A stretch of DNA of 64,000 nucleotides, taken from NCBI RefSeq assembly GCF_900102335.1, contig NZ_FNBM01000010.1:62001-126000 (forward strand), read 5' to 3'. Shown piece after piece: positions 45,579 to 54,204 of this stretch. Position numbers and translations under genes: made by a program. This stretch comes from Phytopseudomonas seleniipraecipitans (GTDB taxonomy: Bacteria > Pseudomonadota > Gammaproteobacteria > Pseudomonadales > Pseudomonadaceae). The notes beneath the pieces are model-generated. The model searched no databases. It was given only the letters and a program-made list of their open reading frames with translations, and had not been told where the DNA came from. How positions within the stretch are numbered: the stretch's first letter is position 1; each line of letters starts with the position of its first letter.

Positions 45579-45594
45579 AGGGGGTGGTAACTAC

Positions 45595-46122
45595 TTATTT
45601 TTGGTAAGCAGCGACCGCCTTGTTGATCAGGTTGCGAGCCTCGTCGGCGCCAGCCCAACCATCGACCTTGACCCACTTGCCCTTCTCCAGATCCTTATAG
45701 TTCTCGAAGAAGTGCTTGATCTGCTCGATCAGCAGCGGGGGCAGGTCGGTGTATTCCTGTACGTTTTGGTACAGCACGCTCAATTTGTCGTGCGGTACGG
45801 CAACCAGCTTGGCGTCGCCGCCGGCTTCGTCACTCATCAACAGCACGCCGACCGGACGGGCGCGGATCACCGAGCCTGGCGCGACCGGGTACGGAGTCAC
45901 GACCAGCACGTCGAGGGGGTCGCCATCGTCGGCCAGGGTGTGCGGGATGAAACCGTAGTTGGCCGGGTAGAACATCGGGGTCGCCATGAAGCGGTCGACG
46001 AACAGGCAGTCGGTGTCGTGATCGATTTCGTACTTGATCGGCGCGTGGTTGGCCGGGATCTCGATAGCGACGTAGATGTCATTCGGCAGGTCTTTACCGG
46101 CCGGAACCTTGCTGTAGCTCAT
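45595..46122 (-). CDS. ppa: Inorganic pyrophosphatase, family I
   Basis: A 175-residue enzyme with the metal-binding signature DDGDPLDVLV near residue 65 and YGFIPHTLAD before it. It hydrolyses pyrophosphate and pulls biosynthetic reactions forward. ATG 46122 gives MSYSKVPAGKDLP, the usual start. The next gene, mtfA-like, lies upstream on the same strand with a 38-base gap, and PA4031/PA4030 have the same order. Confidence 0.96.
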   Translation of the reverse strand: MSYSKVPAGKDLPNDIYVAIEIPANHAPIKYEIDHDTDCLFVDRFMATPMFYPANYGFIPHTLADDGDPLDVLVVTPYPVAPGSVIRARPVGVLLMSDEAGGDAKLVAVPHDKLSVLYQNVQEYTDLPPLLIEQIKHFFENYKDLEKGKWVKVDGWAGADEARNLINKAVAAYQK

Positions 46123-46160
46123 GGGTGACTCCCTGATGTGGGCCAAAAAAAGTGGCCGGA

Positions 46161-47030
46161 TTATAGGTGGATTCCCGCGTCGTTGCCATTACAGCCATTG
46201 GTCGTAATAGGCTCGGCGGGGCCGGTGTCCTGATAGTCCGGGTGTTCGACCTGCAGGCGGCGTAAACGTGCCAACGGGTCTTGCCGATAGAACAGGCGCA
46301 ACTGCGCATAGACAGCCGGAAAGGCCTCGTCGAGCAGGTCGGGGGCGTTGAAGAAATACTCGCTGGTCACCGCAAAGAACTCGGCGGGGTTTTCCGCGGC
46401 GTACGGGTCGATAGCGGTCTGCGCGTCCGGGTCGGCATCCAGCGTGGCATTCATGCCGTCGAAGGCCTGCTGCATCGCGGCGGCCCAATCCGGGGTGGAC
46501 ATGTCGCGATGCAGCGGCGGCAGGCCGTTGGCGTCGCCGCCGAGCATGTCCAGTTTGTGCGCCAGTTCGTGGATCACCAAGTTGTAGCCTTCCCAGCCAC
46601 CGCTGGCCTGTACGCCGGGCCAGGCGAGGATCACCGGGCCTTGCTGCCAGGCTTCGCCGCTGTGCTCGCCGTCCCACTCGTGTTCGACGCCGCCCGAGTC
46701 GCGGTGCCGCTGCGGGCTGACGAAATCGTCCGGGTAGAGGATCACCTCATGGAAACCCTGGTACCAGTTCAGGTCAGCCAGCCCGAGCAGCGGCAATTCG
46801 GCGAGTGTGGCCAGGGCGAGACGGTCATCGTGATCCAGCTCCAGGCCGGGCAGGGTGGTCAGGTGCTTGTTGTGCAAAAACAGCACGGCACGCTCGCGCA
46901 GCCGCTGCTGTTCCTCGTTGCTGAGCCCGTCGAGAATCGGCAGTCTTTGGCGCACCACGGCCCAGCTGTCGTCGCTGACAGGATGGCGGGAGAGGATGCG
47001 CTTGCGGCGCCAGGCGTTAAACGACCACAT
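46161..47030 (-). CDS. mtfA: MtfA-like zinc peptidase (M90)
   Basis: A 289-residue protein with the zinc motif HELAHKLD (about 154-161) and the third-ligand-region glutamate in ENPAEFFAVTSEYFF, typical of M90/MtfA. In E. coli MtfA binds the glucose regulator Mlc and has peptidase activity; no Mlc is known here, so another partner is likely. ATG 47030 is used, as family members begin near FNAWRRKRI. Probably co-transcribed with ppa. Confidence 0.9.
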   Translation of the reverse strand: MWSFNAWRRKRILSRHPVSDDSWAVVRQRLPILDGLSNEEQQRLRERAVLFLHNKHLTTLPGLELDHDDRLALATLAELPLLGLADLNWYQGFHEVILYPDDFVSPQRHRDSGGVEHEWDGEHSGEAWQQGPVILAWPGVQASGGWEGYNLVIHELAHKLDMLGGDANGLPPLHRDMSTPDWAAAMQQAFDGMNATLDADPDAQTAIDPYAAENPAEFFAVTSEYFFNAPDLLDEAFPAVYAQLRLFYRQDPLARLRRLQVEHPDYQDTGPAEPITTNGCNGNDAGIHL

Positions 47031-47241
47031 GACAAGAGCTCGGTTGCAGGGTGGCGTCACCTTAAGCAGGCCATCTGCTTATCGCAAGGGCACAGGCGTT
47101 ACTCGCTGTTGAGTGATGTTGCGGCGGCCGGGGCGCTGGCGCAGCCGCTAGCGCTCGGGGCAAGGGCGTTGCTGTGCTAATCTGCGGCGATGTTTTCGCC
47201 CGGCCCGCCCGACCTTCGGCGCGCCTGTTTTCGAGGTTTTC

Positions 47242-48594
47242 ATGCATATCCACATTCTCGGCATTTGCGGCACCTTTATGGGTTCGCTCGCCGTGTTGGC
47301 CAAGGACCTGGGCCACCGCGTTACCGGCTCCGATGCCAACGTCTATCCGCCGATGAGCACGCAGCTTGAGGCGCAGGGCATCGAGTTGATGCAGGGCTAC
47401 GATCCCGCTCACCTGCAACCCGCGCCTGATCTCGTTGTGGTGGGCAATGCCATGAGCCGCGGCAACCCGGCGGTGGAATATATGCTCAACAAGGGCCTGC
47501 CGTATGTATCCGGCCCGCAATGGCTGGCCGATCACGTGCTGCAGGGCCGCTGGGTGATGGCCGTGGCTGGCACTCATGGCAAAACCAGCAGTTCGAGCAT
47601 GCTCGCCTGGGTGCTGGAGCACGCCGGCATGGCGCCGGGGTTCCTGATCGGCGGTGTGCCGCAGAACTTTGGTATTTCCGCGCGCCTCGGCGACACGCCG
47701 TTCTTCGTGGTCGAGGCCGACGAATACGACAGCGCGTTCTTCGACAAGCGCAGCAAGTTCGTCCACTACCGCCCGCGCACGGCGATCCTCAACAACCTCG
47801 AGTTCGATCACGCGGACATTTTCCCGGATCTGGCGGCCATCGAGCGGCAGTTCCACCACCTGGTGCGGATCATTCCCAGCGAGGGTCTGGTCATTCACCC
47901 GGCCAGCGAAACGGCGCTTGCACGGGTTATCGAGATGGGCTGCTGGACGCCGGTGCAGACCACCGGCGCAGGCGGCCAGTGGCAGGCACGCCTGCTCGCC
48001 GGCGATGGCTCGCGTTTCGAGGTGAGTTTCGATGGCAAGGTCGAAGGCGTGGTCGACTGGGGCCTGACCGGCCAGCACAACGTGGCCAATGCCCTGGCGG
48101 TGCTGGCGGCGGCGCGCCATGTTGGTGTGGTGCCTGCGCTCGGCATCGAGGCGCTAGGCCAATTCATCAACGCCAAGCGGCGCATGGAAAAGGTCGCCGA
48201 GGTAGACGGCGTGACCATCTACGATGATTTCGCCCACCACCCAACGGCTATCGCCACCACCCTCGACGGCCTGCGCAAGCGCGTTGGCGACGAGCAGATC
48301 ATCGCGGTCATCGAGCCGCGCTCCAACTCCATGAAGCTTGGTGCTCACCGTGACGGGCTGGCCGAGTCCGCCCAGCAGGCGGATGCGGTTTTCTGGTACG
48401 CGCCGCCGAACCTCGGCTGGGACCTGGCCGCCACCGTTGCCGGGGCGACCAACCCGACCCAAGTATGCGATTCGCTGGAGGCAATCATTGCCGGGGTCAA
48501 GGCGCGGGTGCGGCCTGGCACCCAGGTGGTAATCATGAGCAATGGCGGCTTCGGCGGCCTGCACGGCAAGCTGGCCGTGGCGTTGGAGGCATGA
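47242..48594 (+). CDS. mpl: UDP-N-acetylmuramate:L-Ala-gamma-D-Glu-meso-DAP ligase
   Basis: A 450-residue Mur ligase with the ATP loop AGTHGKTSSSSM (about 112-123), the carbamylated-lysine region and C-terminal DDFAHHPTAI. It attaches recycled tripeptide to UDP-MurNAc. The first residues MHIHILGICGTFMGSLAVLA hold the UMP-binding GxGxxG-like turn. Its stop overlaps the ubiX start (ATGA), so the two are coupled. Confidence 0.96.
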   Translation: MHIHILGICGTFMGSLAVLAKDLGHRVTGSDANVYPPMSTQLEAQGIELMQGYDPAHLQPAPDLVVVGNAMSRGNPAVEYMLNKGLPYVSGPQWLADHVLQGRWVMAVAGTHGKTSSSSMLAWVLEHAGMAPGFLIGGVPQNFGISARLGDTPFFVVEADEYDSAFFDKRSKFVHYRPRTAILNNLEFDHADIFPDLAAIERQFHHLVRIIPSEGLVIHPASETALARVIEMGCWTPVQTTGAGGQWQARLLAGDGSRFEVSFDGKVEGVVDWGLTGQHNVANALAVLAAARHVGVVPALGIEALGQFINAKRRMEKVAEVDGVTIYDDFAHHPTAIATTLDGLRKRVGDEQIIAVIEPRSNSMKLGAHRDGLAESAQQADAVFWYAPPNLGWDLAATVAGATNPTQVCDSLEAIIAGVKARVRPGTQVVIMSNGGFGGLHGKLAVALEA

Positions 48595-49229
48595 ACGTGG
48601 CCGGACCGGAGCGCATAACCCTGGCCATGACCGGCGCCTCGGGCGCCCAGTACGGCTTGCGCCTGCTCGACTGTCTGGTGCGCGAGGACCGTGAGGTGCA
48701 CTTCCTGATCTCCAAGGCCGCGCAGCTGGTAATGGCCACCGAGACAGACGTCAGCCTGCCGGCCAAGCCCCAGGCCATGCAGGCGTTTCTCACCGAATAC
48801 ACCGGTGCCACCGACGGGCAGATCCGTGTCTACGGCAAGGAGGACTGGATGGCCCCGGTGGCCTCCGGTTCCGGTTCGCCGACCGCGATGGTGGTGGTGC
48901 CCTGCAGCACCGGCACGCTTTCGGCGATCGCCACCGGCGCCTGCAACAACCTGATAGAGCGCGCAGCCGACGTGACGCTCAAGGAGCGCCGTCAGCTGAT
49001 CGTGGTGCCGCGCGAGGCGCCATATTCCAGCATTCACCTGGAGCACATGCTCAAACTCTCCAACCTGGGGGTGACCATCCTTCCTGCCTCGCCGGGCTTC
49101 TACCACCAGCCGCAAACGGTGGACGATCTGGTCGACTTCGTCGTCGCGCGCATTCTCAACTGCCTGAACATCCCTCAGGACATGCTGCCACGCTGGGGCG
49201 AGCACCACCTCAACAGTGGCGATGACTAG
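48591..49229 (+). CDS. ubiX: Flavin prenyltransferase UbiX
   Basis: A 212-residue FMN-binding protein: TLAMTGASGAQYGLRLL at the N-terminus, and VVVPCSTGTLSAIATG and the PREAPYSSIHLEHML segment. It attaches a dimethylallyl group to FMN to make the cofactor of UbiD in ubiquinone synthesis. ATG 48591 overlaps the mpl stop by 4 bases. PA4019 by synteny. Confidence 0.95.
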   Translation: MNVAGPERITLAMTGASGAQYGLRLLDCLVREDREVHFLISKAAQLVMATETDVSLPAKPQAMQAFLTEYTGATDGQIRVYGKEDWMAPVASGSGSPTAMVVVPCSTGTLSAIATGACNNLIERAADVTLKERRQLIVVPREAPYSSIHLEHMLKLSNLGVTILPASPGFYHQPQTVDDLVDFVVARILNCLNIPQDMLPRWGEHHLNSGDD

Positions 49230-49515
49230 GCGCACGAGCTGGCTGCTGGTGCTGGCCTGCCTGCAGTTGGGCGGCTGCGCCACTGCACGCACCCTCGACG
49301 CCGCCAAGCCCGGCGCGCCGGTGGTCTACGCCGGCACGCGGCTGGACTGGTACGCACTGCAAGGCGGGTGCTGCCCGGTCGAGCGTTTCGGTGCCGAGGC
49401 GCCGCGCTATGCCGCCGTCGACCTGCCGGCCAGCGCGCTGCTCGATACCTTGTTGTTGCCGCTGTCGCTGGCCAAAGCCCTGGGCATTGGTTTGCAGGTC
49501 AGGGGCGGCGGGTAG
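49222..49515 (+). CDS. YceK/YidQ-like lipoprotein
   Basis: A 97-residue lipoprotein: signal peptide (TRRTSWLLVLACLQLGGC) with lipobox LGGC, then the family segment YAGTRLDWYALQGGC and a hydrophobic DLPASALLDTLLLPLS. It resembles YceK/DUF1375. The ATG at 49222 lies within the ubiX 3' end, so it is the third gene of the mpl-ubiX unit. Role unknown. Confidence 0.8.
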   Translation: MTRRTSWLLVLACLQLGGCATARTLDAAKPGAPVVYAGTRLDWYALQGGCCPVERFGAEAPRYAAVDLPASALLDTLLLPLSLAKALGIGLQVRGGG

Positions 49516-49614
49516 GGCGCTTCTTGCCCTGGTGATCGGATTCGTTGGTTTTTGGGGGCTGAAGCGGATCGCCGCCCGGACCACCCTGCGACGGATGTGC
49601 CGTAGTTTTGCGCC

Positions 49615-49636
49615 GTAGGGTGGGCTTCAGCCCACC
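49615..49636 (+). repeat. Short REP-like hairpin, family 1
   Basis: GTAGGGTGGGCTTCAGCCCACC: GTAG head plus a perfect GGTGGGCT/AGCCCACC hairpin, between convergent genes. It may act as a terminator as well. Confidence 0.65.
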
Positions 49637-49651
49637 AATTGGGTCGCCGCA

Positions 49652-50584
49652 TCAGATCGGCGTCAGCAGCGGTTCACCGCGAAAGTGCCGGCCGATATTG
49701 TCGAGGAACTGCGTCAGCGACTGCTCCAGCGCCTGGGGCGAGTTGCCGCCGACGTGGGGCGTGATGATCAGGTTGTCGAGATCGAGCAGCTCGCGCGGCG
49801 GCAGCGGCTCGCTTTCGTAGACGTCCAGCGCGGCGGCGCGAATACGCTTGTCGCGCAGCGCCACACCCAATGCGGCGGTATCCACCACGCTGCCACGGGC
49901 CACATTGACCAGATAACCTTGCGGCCCCAGTGCGTCGAGCACGTCGGCGTTGACCATGTGCAAGGTCGAGGGGCCGCCAGGAATCGCCACCACCAGGCAG
50001 TCACTCCAGCGCGCCAGGTCTAGCGCGCTGGTGAAGTACTGGTGCGGGCTGTCGGGCTTGGCCGAGCGGTTGTGGTACCCCACCGGCATGTCGAAGGCGG
50101 CGGCGCGGCGGGCGAGTTTTTCTCCAATCGCGCCGAAGCCGAGAATTCCCAGGCGCTTGCCGCATACGCCGTCGGTCATCGGTAGGGCATCACGCCACAC
50201 ACCGGCCCGGCAGGCCACATCGAGGCGGCGCACGTCGCGAATCGCTGCCAGCAGCAGCGCCATGGCATGGTCGGCGACGCAATCGGCGTTGCTGCCGGCG
50301 CCGTTGCTCAGGGCGATGCCGCGGGCGCGGGCGGCCTCCAGATCGACCTTCTCGTACCCGACGCCGAGGGTGCCGATGAAGCCCAGTTTCGGCAGGCGGG
50401 CGATTTCCTCAGCGGTCAGGCCGATGGTGCCGATGGTCAGCACCGCCTGCACGCTGTCGCCATGTTCGGCGATGGCAGCTTCCCGTGCTGCGGCACTCGG
50501 CGCATGGGTCACGGTGTAATATTCGGCGATCCGCGCCAGGCTGGCGTCGCTGAGCGGGTTGAGAATCAGCAGGTGGGGCTTCAT
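49652..50584 (-). CDS. D-2-hydroxyacid dehydrogenase
   Basis: A 310-residue NAD(P)-dependent oxidoreductase: nucleotide motif GILGFGAIGEKLA (about 145-157), catalytic arginine in VARGSVVD, glutamate in DVYESEPL and histidine in ITPHVGGNS. It probably reduces a 2-ketoacid such as glyoxylate or hydroxypyruvate. ATG 50584 overlaps the YbaK gene stop by 4 bases; last gene of a four-gene minus-strand operon. Confidence 0.9.
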   Translation of the reverse strand: MKPHLLILNPLSDASLARIAEYYTVTHAPSAAAREAAIAEHGDSVQAVLTIGTIGLTAEEIARLPKLGFIGTLGVGYEKVDLEAARARGIALSNGAGSNADCVADHAMALLLAAIRDVRRLDVACRAGVWRDALPMTDGVCGKRLGILGFGAIGEKLARRAAAFDMPVGYHNRSAKPDSPHQYFTSALDLARWSDCLVVAIPGGPSTLHMVNADVLDALGPQGYLVNVARGSVVDTAALGVALRDKRIRAAALDVYESEPLPPRELLDLDNLIITPHVGGNSPQALEQSLTQFLDNIGRHFRGEPLLTPI

Positions 50585-51093
50585 GGGGTCTCCAGCGGTG
50601 AGGGAGCGGCAATCTCGGGATTTTCGACAGGCAGCGACAGGCAAACATCTACCCAGTCGGCGTCGACCAGCTCGGCCATCCGCGCCGGGCTGATGCGCAC
50701 GGCGCTGTGGATGTCGCCAGCCGCCGGCACCACCTCGGCAAAGGCACGCAGGGACACGTCGCAATACACCGGCAGCGGCGTGGCGAGGCCGAACGGACAG
50801 ACGCCGCCGACCGGGTGGCTGGTCAGCGCGACCACCGTCTCAGCGTCGAGCATCTTGGCCTTGCCGCCGAAGGTTTCCTTGATCTTGCGGTTGTCGATAC
50901 GGGCATCGCCACGGGCGACGATCAGCAGGTTGCGCTCGCCGATGCGAAAGGCCAGCGTCTTGGCTATCTGGCCTGGTTCCACGCCATGCGCCTCGGCGGC
51001 CAGCGCGACCGTGGCGGTGCTGGTGGCGAGTTCGATGATAGGCAGATCAGGCGCCTTTTCGGCGAAGAAGGCGCGAACGGATTGCAGGCTCAT
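50581..51093 (-). CDS. YbaK/EbsC-family aminoacyl-tRNA deacylase
   Basis: A 170-residue YbaK-fold protein with the conserved lysine in QIAKTLAFRI and the GGVCPFG loop. Relatives remove misacylated Ala or Cys from tRNA-Pro; the subgroup here (170 residues with TSHPVGGVCPFGL) is the ProX/YeaK-like stand-alone type. ATG 51093 is used. It overlaps the dehydrogenase gene. Confidence 0.85.
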   Translation of the reverse strand: MSLQSVRAFFAEKAPDLPIIELATSTATVALAAEAHGVEPGQIAKTLAFRIGERNLLIVARGDARIDNRKIKETFGGKAKMLDAETVVALTSHPVGGVCPFGLATPLPVYCDVSLRAFAEVVPAAGDIHSAVRISPARMAELVDADWVDVCLSLPVENPEIAAPSPLETP

Positions 51094-51153
51094 GCAGCGG
51101 CTCCCTGTGCAAAAAGCACCACCATGTCGCGGGCGACGCCGGCAGGTCAAGCC

Positions 51154-51741
51154 TCAGGTGGGCACGTGCAGGCGGCTGCGCCCACGGCTGATGTCGGCGA
51201 GCAGGCGTTGCAGGGCGTCGATCTGGGACGGCGGTACGGCCAGTTGCAGCTCGGCGCCGTGGGCGTCGAAGGTTTCCTGCTCCAGCACCGCGTCGAATTC
51301 GGCGAGGCGCGACTTCAACAAGGCCAGCTCGGCGAACCCGCAATGGCAGGAGCAGGGTGTGCGAGCCACCTGTTCGCGACGCTCGGCGTTCTGCAGGCAT
51401 TTGTTGGCGCTGCCGCCATAGGCGCGAGCGAGGCCGCCGGTGCCGAGTTGGATGCCGCCGTACCAGCGCGTGACCACCACCGCCACGCCATCGAAGCCCT
51501 GGGCCTCGATGGCCGCGAGAATTGGCCGGCCTGCGGTGCCGCCGGGCTCGCCGTCATCGCTGAAGCGGTATTGCTGGCCGACCTTCCAGGCCCAGCAATT
51601 GTGCGAGGCGTTCGGGTCGCTTACCTCATCGATGAACGCCTGGGCGTCTGCCGCACTGGTGATCGCGCGGGCCTGGGCGAGAAAGCGGCTCTTGCGAATT
51701 TCCTCGCGGAAGTCGCACTGGGCGAGTAACAGAAATGCCAT
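51154..51741 (-). CDS. YigZ/IMPACT-family protein
   Basis: A 195-residue protein with the IMPACT/UPF0029 core (about 20-125: DPNASHNCWAWKVG, SDDGEPGGTAGRPIL, VVVVTRWYGGIQLGTGGLARAYG) and a DUF1949 C-terminus. Eukaryotic IMPACT affects GCN2 signalling; bacterial function is unclear. Its ATG shares a base with the TetR stop. Confidence 0.92.
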   Translation of the reverse strand: MAFLLLAQCDFREEIRKSRFLAQARAITSAADAQAFIDEVSDPNASHNCWAWKVGQQYRFSDDGEPGGTAGRPILAAIEAQGFDGVAVVVTRWYGGIQLGTGGLARAYGGSANKCLQNAERREQVARTPCSCHCGFAELALLKSRLAEFDAVLEQETFDAHGAELQLAVPPSQIDALQRLLADISRGRSRLHVPT

Positions 51742-52400
51742 CAGTGGCTCGGCCGCAGCCCACAGCCTTTGAGAATGATGCGCACCAGGTTGTCAGCCGC
51801 GGCCTGATAGTCCTGCTTGGTCAGGCGCGAACGGCCGCTGACCCGGCAGATCTCGGAGGCGAAGTCGGCGTAATGCTGGGTGCTGCCCCAGATCAGGAAG
51901 ATCAGGTGCATGGGGTCGACCGCATCCATCTTGCCTGCAGCGATCCAGCTTTCGAACACCGCTGCGCGCTCGCGGAACCAGCTCTGGTGGTCCTTGCCGA
52001 AATGCTGCGAGAGGCAGGCGCCGCCGCTGATCACTTCCATGGCGAAGATGCGCGAGGCTTTGGGGTAGCGACGCGAGTATTCCATCTTGGCGCGGATGTA
52101 ACGCTCCAGCGCTTCGGCCGGGTCGTCCTCGACACGCAGGGTGTTGAAGGCGCTGTCCCACAGCGACAGGATGTTATCCAGCACCGCGAGGTACAAACCC
52201 TGCTTGCTGCTGAAGTAGTAGTGCAGGTTGGCCTTGGGCAAGCCCACCGCCAAGGCGATGGTGTTCATGCTGGTGCCCTTGAAGCCATGGCGGGCGAACT
52301 CGTCCTCGGCGGCAGCGATGATCGCTTCTTCGTTCTTCTGCCGGATGCGGCCAGTCGGCTTGCCGGAGGTAGCGCTGGGGGAGAGGACGTCGTTGGGCAT
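51741..52400 (-). CDS. TetR-family regulator, RutR-like
   Basis: A 219-residue regulator with helix-turn-helix GFKGTSMNTIALAVGLPKANLHYYFSSKQGLY (about 40-70) and a C-terminal TetR_C (YcdC/RutR type) domain. It is the first gene of the operon and its stop (TGA) shares a base with the YigZ start. RutR relatives sense pyrimidines and control their degradation; which ligand applies here is unknown. Confidence 0.88.
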   Translation of the reverse strand: MPNDVLSPSATSGKPTGRIRQKNEEAIIAAAEDEFARHGFKGTSMNTIALAVGLPKANLHYYFSSKQGLYLAVLDNILSLWDSAFNTLRVEDDPAEALERYIRAKMEYSRRYPKASRIFAMEVISGGACLSQHFGKDHQSWFRERAAVFESWIAAGKMDAVDPMHLIFLIWGSTQHYADFASEICRVSGRSRLTKQDYQAAADNLVRIILKGCGLRPSH

Positions 52401-52516
52401 CAGGGGTTTCCGTGGTGATCAAAGGCAGCGGATGAACAGATACTCCAGCGCTGCAAGGGTGACAAGCACTTGCAGGCAAAAACGTGCTGCTCTTTACCCG
52501 CGTCTGCCCCCGCGGC

Positions 52517-53449
52517 TTAGCTGAAGGCCTGGACGATACGCTCACGCTGCTCGGCATTGGGCAAGCGGCCCTGGCCGGCCTTGAGGTTGTCGACCATATA
52601 ACGAGGATTGGAGGTGGCCGGGATCACCACGGTAACCGCCTCATTGGCGATGATGAACTTGAGCAGCAATTGCGCCCAGGATGTTGCATCGATCTCGTTG
52701 GCCCACTCCGGCAACGGCTTGCCCTTGATCCGGCCCAACAGTTGTGCCCGCTGGAAGGGGCGGTTGATCAGGGTGGCGATGCCGTTATCGCGGCAATACG
52801 GCAGCAGGCGCTTCTCGGCATTGCGTTCGCCCACCGAGTAGTTGAGCTGCACGAAGTCGACCTTCTCCTTGGCGAGCACGGCGAGCACGGCGAGCAGGTC
52901 GTCGTGGGCCGACTCGAGATAATGGGTAATGCCGATGTAGCGCACCTTGCCCTGGTCGCGCAGCTCACGGGCCAGCGCCAACTGCCGGGTGGTGTCCTGC
53001 AGGTTGTGCACCTGCAGCAGGTCCATCTTGTCGGTTTGCAGCGCTTTCAGGCTGGCCTGGAACTGCGCCAGGCCGCGCTCGCGCCCGGTGCTCGACAGCT
53101 TGGAGGCAAGGAAGGCTTTGCCCTGAGTCTTGGTGCGCTTCAGCAATTCGCCGGTGACCGCCTCGGCAGCCCCGTAGCTGGGTGCGGTATCGATCACCTT
53201 GGCGCCGCCGTTGATAAAGGCGCGCACCACCTCATCCAGATCGTCGAGGCTGTCGTCATCCATGCCGACGTTGAAGGTTTGTGAAGTACCCAGACCGATC
53301 ACCGGCAGCGCCTCGCCACTCGACGGAATCTCGCGCTGTAGCAGCGGGGCTGGATTCGCGGCGAAAGCGAAGCCCGGCAACAGCTGGCTACCGGCCGCGA
53401 GGGTCATCAGGGCAGCGCTGCCCTGCAGGAAATGACGACGATTGGGCAT
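52517..53449 (-). CDS. Tat-exported aldo/keto reductase
   Basis: A 310-residue protein beginning MPNRRHFLQGSAALMTLA, a twin-arginine signal (RRHFL) with cleavage near AFA (about 29). The AKR catalytic Asp-Tyr-Lys-His lie in DTAPSYG, ASKL and LLQVHN. Most AKRs are cytoplasmic, so a folded, exported, NADPH-using or redox-altered form is unusual. It has no partner gene, only the gap to the TetR gene (52401-52516). Confidence 0.85.
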   Translation of the reverse strand: MPNRRHFLQGSAALMTLAAGSQLLPGFAFAANPAPLLQREIPSSGEALPVIGLGTSQTFNVGMDDDSLDDLDEVVRAFINGGAKVIDTAPSYGAAEAVTGELLKRTKTQGKAFLASKLSSTGRERGLAQFQASLKALQTDKMDLLQVHNLQDTTRQLALARELRDQGKVRYIGITHYLESAHDDLLAVLAVLAKEKVDFVQLNYSVGERNAEKRLLPYCRDNGIATLINRPFQRAQLLGRIKGKPLPEWANEIDATSWAQLLLKFIIANEAVTVVIPATSNPRYMVDNLKAGQGRLPNAEQRERIVQAFS

Positions 53450-53669
53450 GGCGTGCTCCAGAGGCTGGTTGAAGAGACAATGGCTTGAGACTAGACGCCC
53501 AGCCTCATGGATTGTCGACAGCCTGTTACCGGGTATGTCGCTAAGGTTGACCGGCGAAGAGGGAACCAACCTTTGCGGGGGCCATCACAGCAAAGCCCAT
53601 CAGCTTCTCTGATACGTCTGGAGTGTTCAGGTTGCCTGCCTGAACCGTTGCCTAAGGACCCTGCAGCCC

Positions 53670-54020
53670 GTGTTGTCTCGCCATCTGTTTTTACCCGCAT
53701 TTGCTCTACTACTGGGCGGTTGTACCCAGTACCGCGAAGTGCCGCCGCAAACTGCCGAAGGCCAGGCCTGCGTCCAGCAGTGCAACGAAACGCAGCGGGC
53801 CTGTGAGCGCAGTGAGGATGAGTCTTACCAAGGCTTCAAAGTCATCTATGACAGCCAGAACCAGAGCTACCAGAACTGCCTGCACTCCACCGAAGACCCC
53901 AATCTCAAAACGATGTGCCCGAAGCCCACGGCAATCGCCGGGCCTGACTACCGAATCTGCTCGGAGGTCTACAAGAACTGCTTCGTCAAATGTGGCGGCC
54001 GCTACGAGAAGATCGAGTAA
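53670..54020 (+). CDS. Small cysteine-rich lipoprotein
   Basis: A 116-residue lipoprotein with signal HLFLPAFALLLGGC and lipobox LGGC. Six further cysteines in the mature part (QACVQQC, CERSED, CLHST, MCPKP, ICSEV, CFVKCGG) suggest disulphides in the periplasm. The start is GTG 53670, with AAGGAC upstream; TTG 53673 is also possible. Homology not recognised. The 220 bases before it hold only promoter-like sequence. Confidence 0.65.
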   Translation: MLSRHLFLPAFALLLGGCTQYREVPPQTAEGQACVQQCNETQRACERSEDESYQGFKVIYDSQNQSYQNCLHSTEDPNLKTMCPKPTAIAGPDYRICSEVYKNCFVKCGGRYEKIE

Positions 54021-54053
54021 GCACTGCATGGCAGCGTGGTGGCGAGAGCAGAC

Positions 54054-54143
54054 TTAGGGTGGATGACGCCTCACCTACGCGGCCCGACCCGTCCACCGCT
54101 TTGCGATTGCAATGGTGGATGAAAAGAGCGACATCCACCCTAC
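54054..54143. repeat. REPIN-like inverted REP pair, family 1 (diverged)
   Basis: The same design as 6321-6396: TTAGGGTGGATGACGC at the left, TCCACCCTAC at the right, and a central GCGATTGCAATGG. The left head has TTAG in place of GTAG and an extra 14 bases in the left arm, so this copy has begun to decay. Located between the lipoprotein gene and bauR. Confidence 0.75.
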
Positions 54144-54204
54144 GGCTGCTTCCGCCTTATAGCCGCCAATTCGAACGCACTTCTAATTGATCAAAAACGA
54201 CCTC

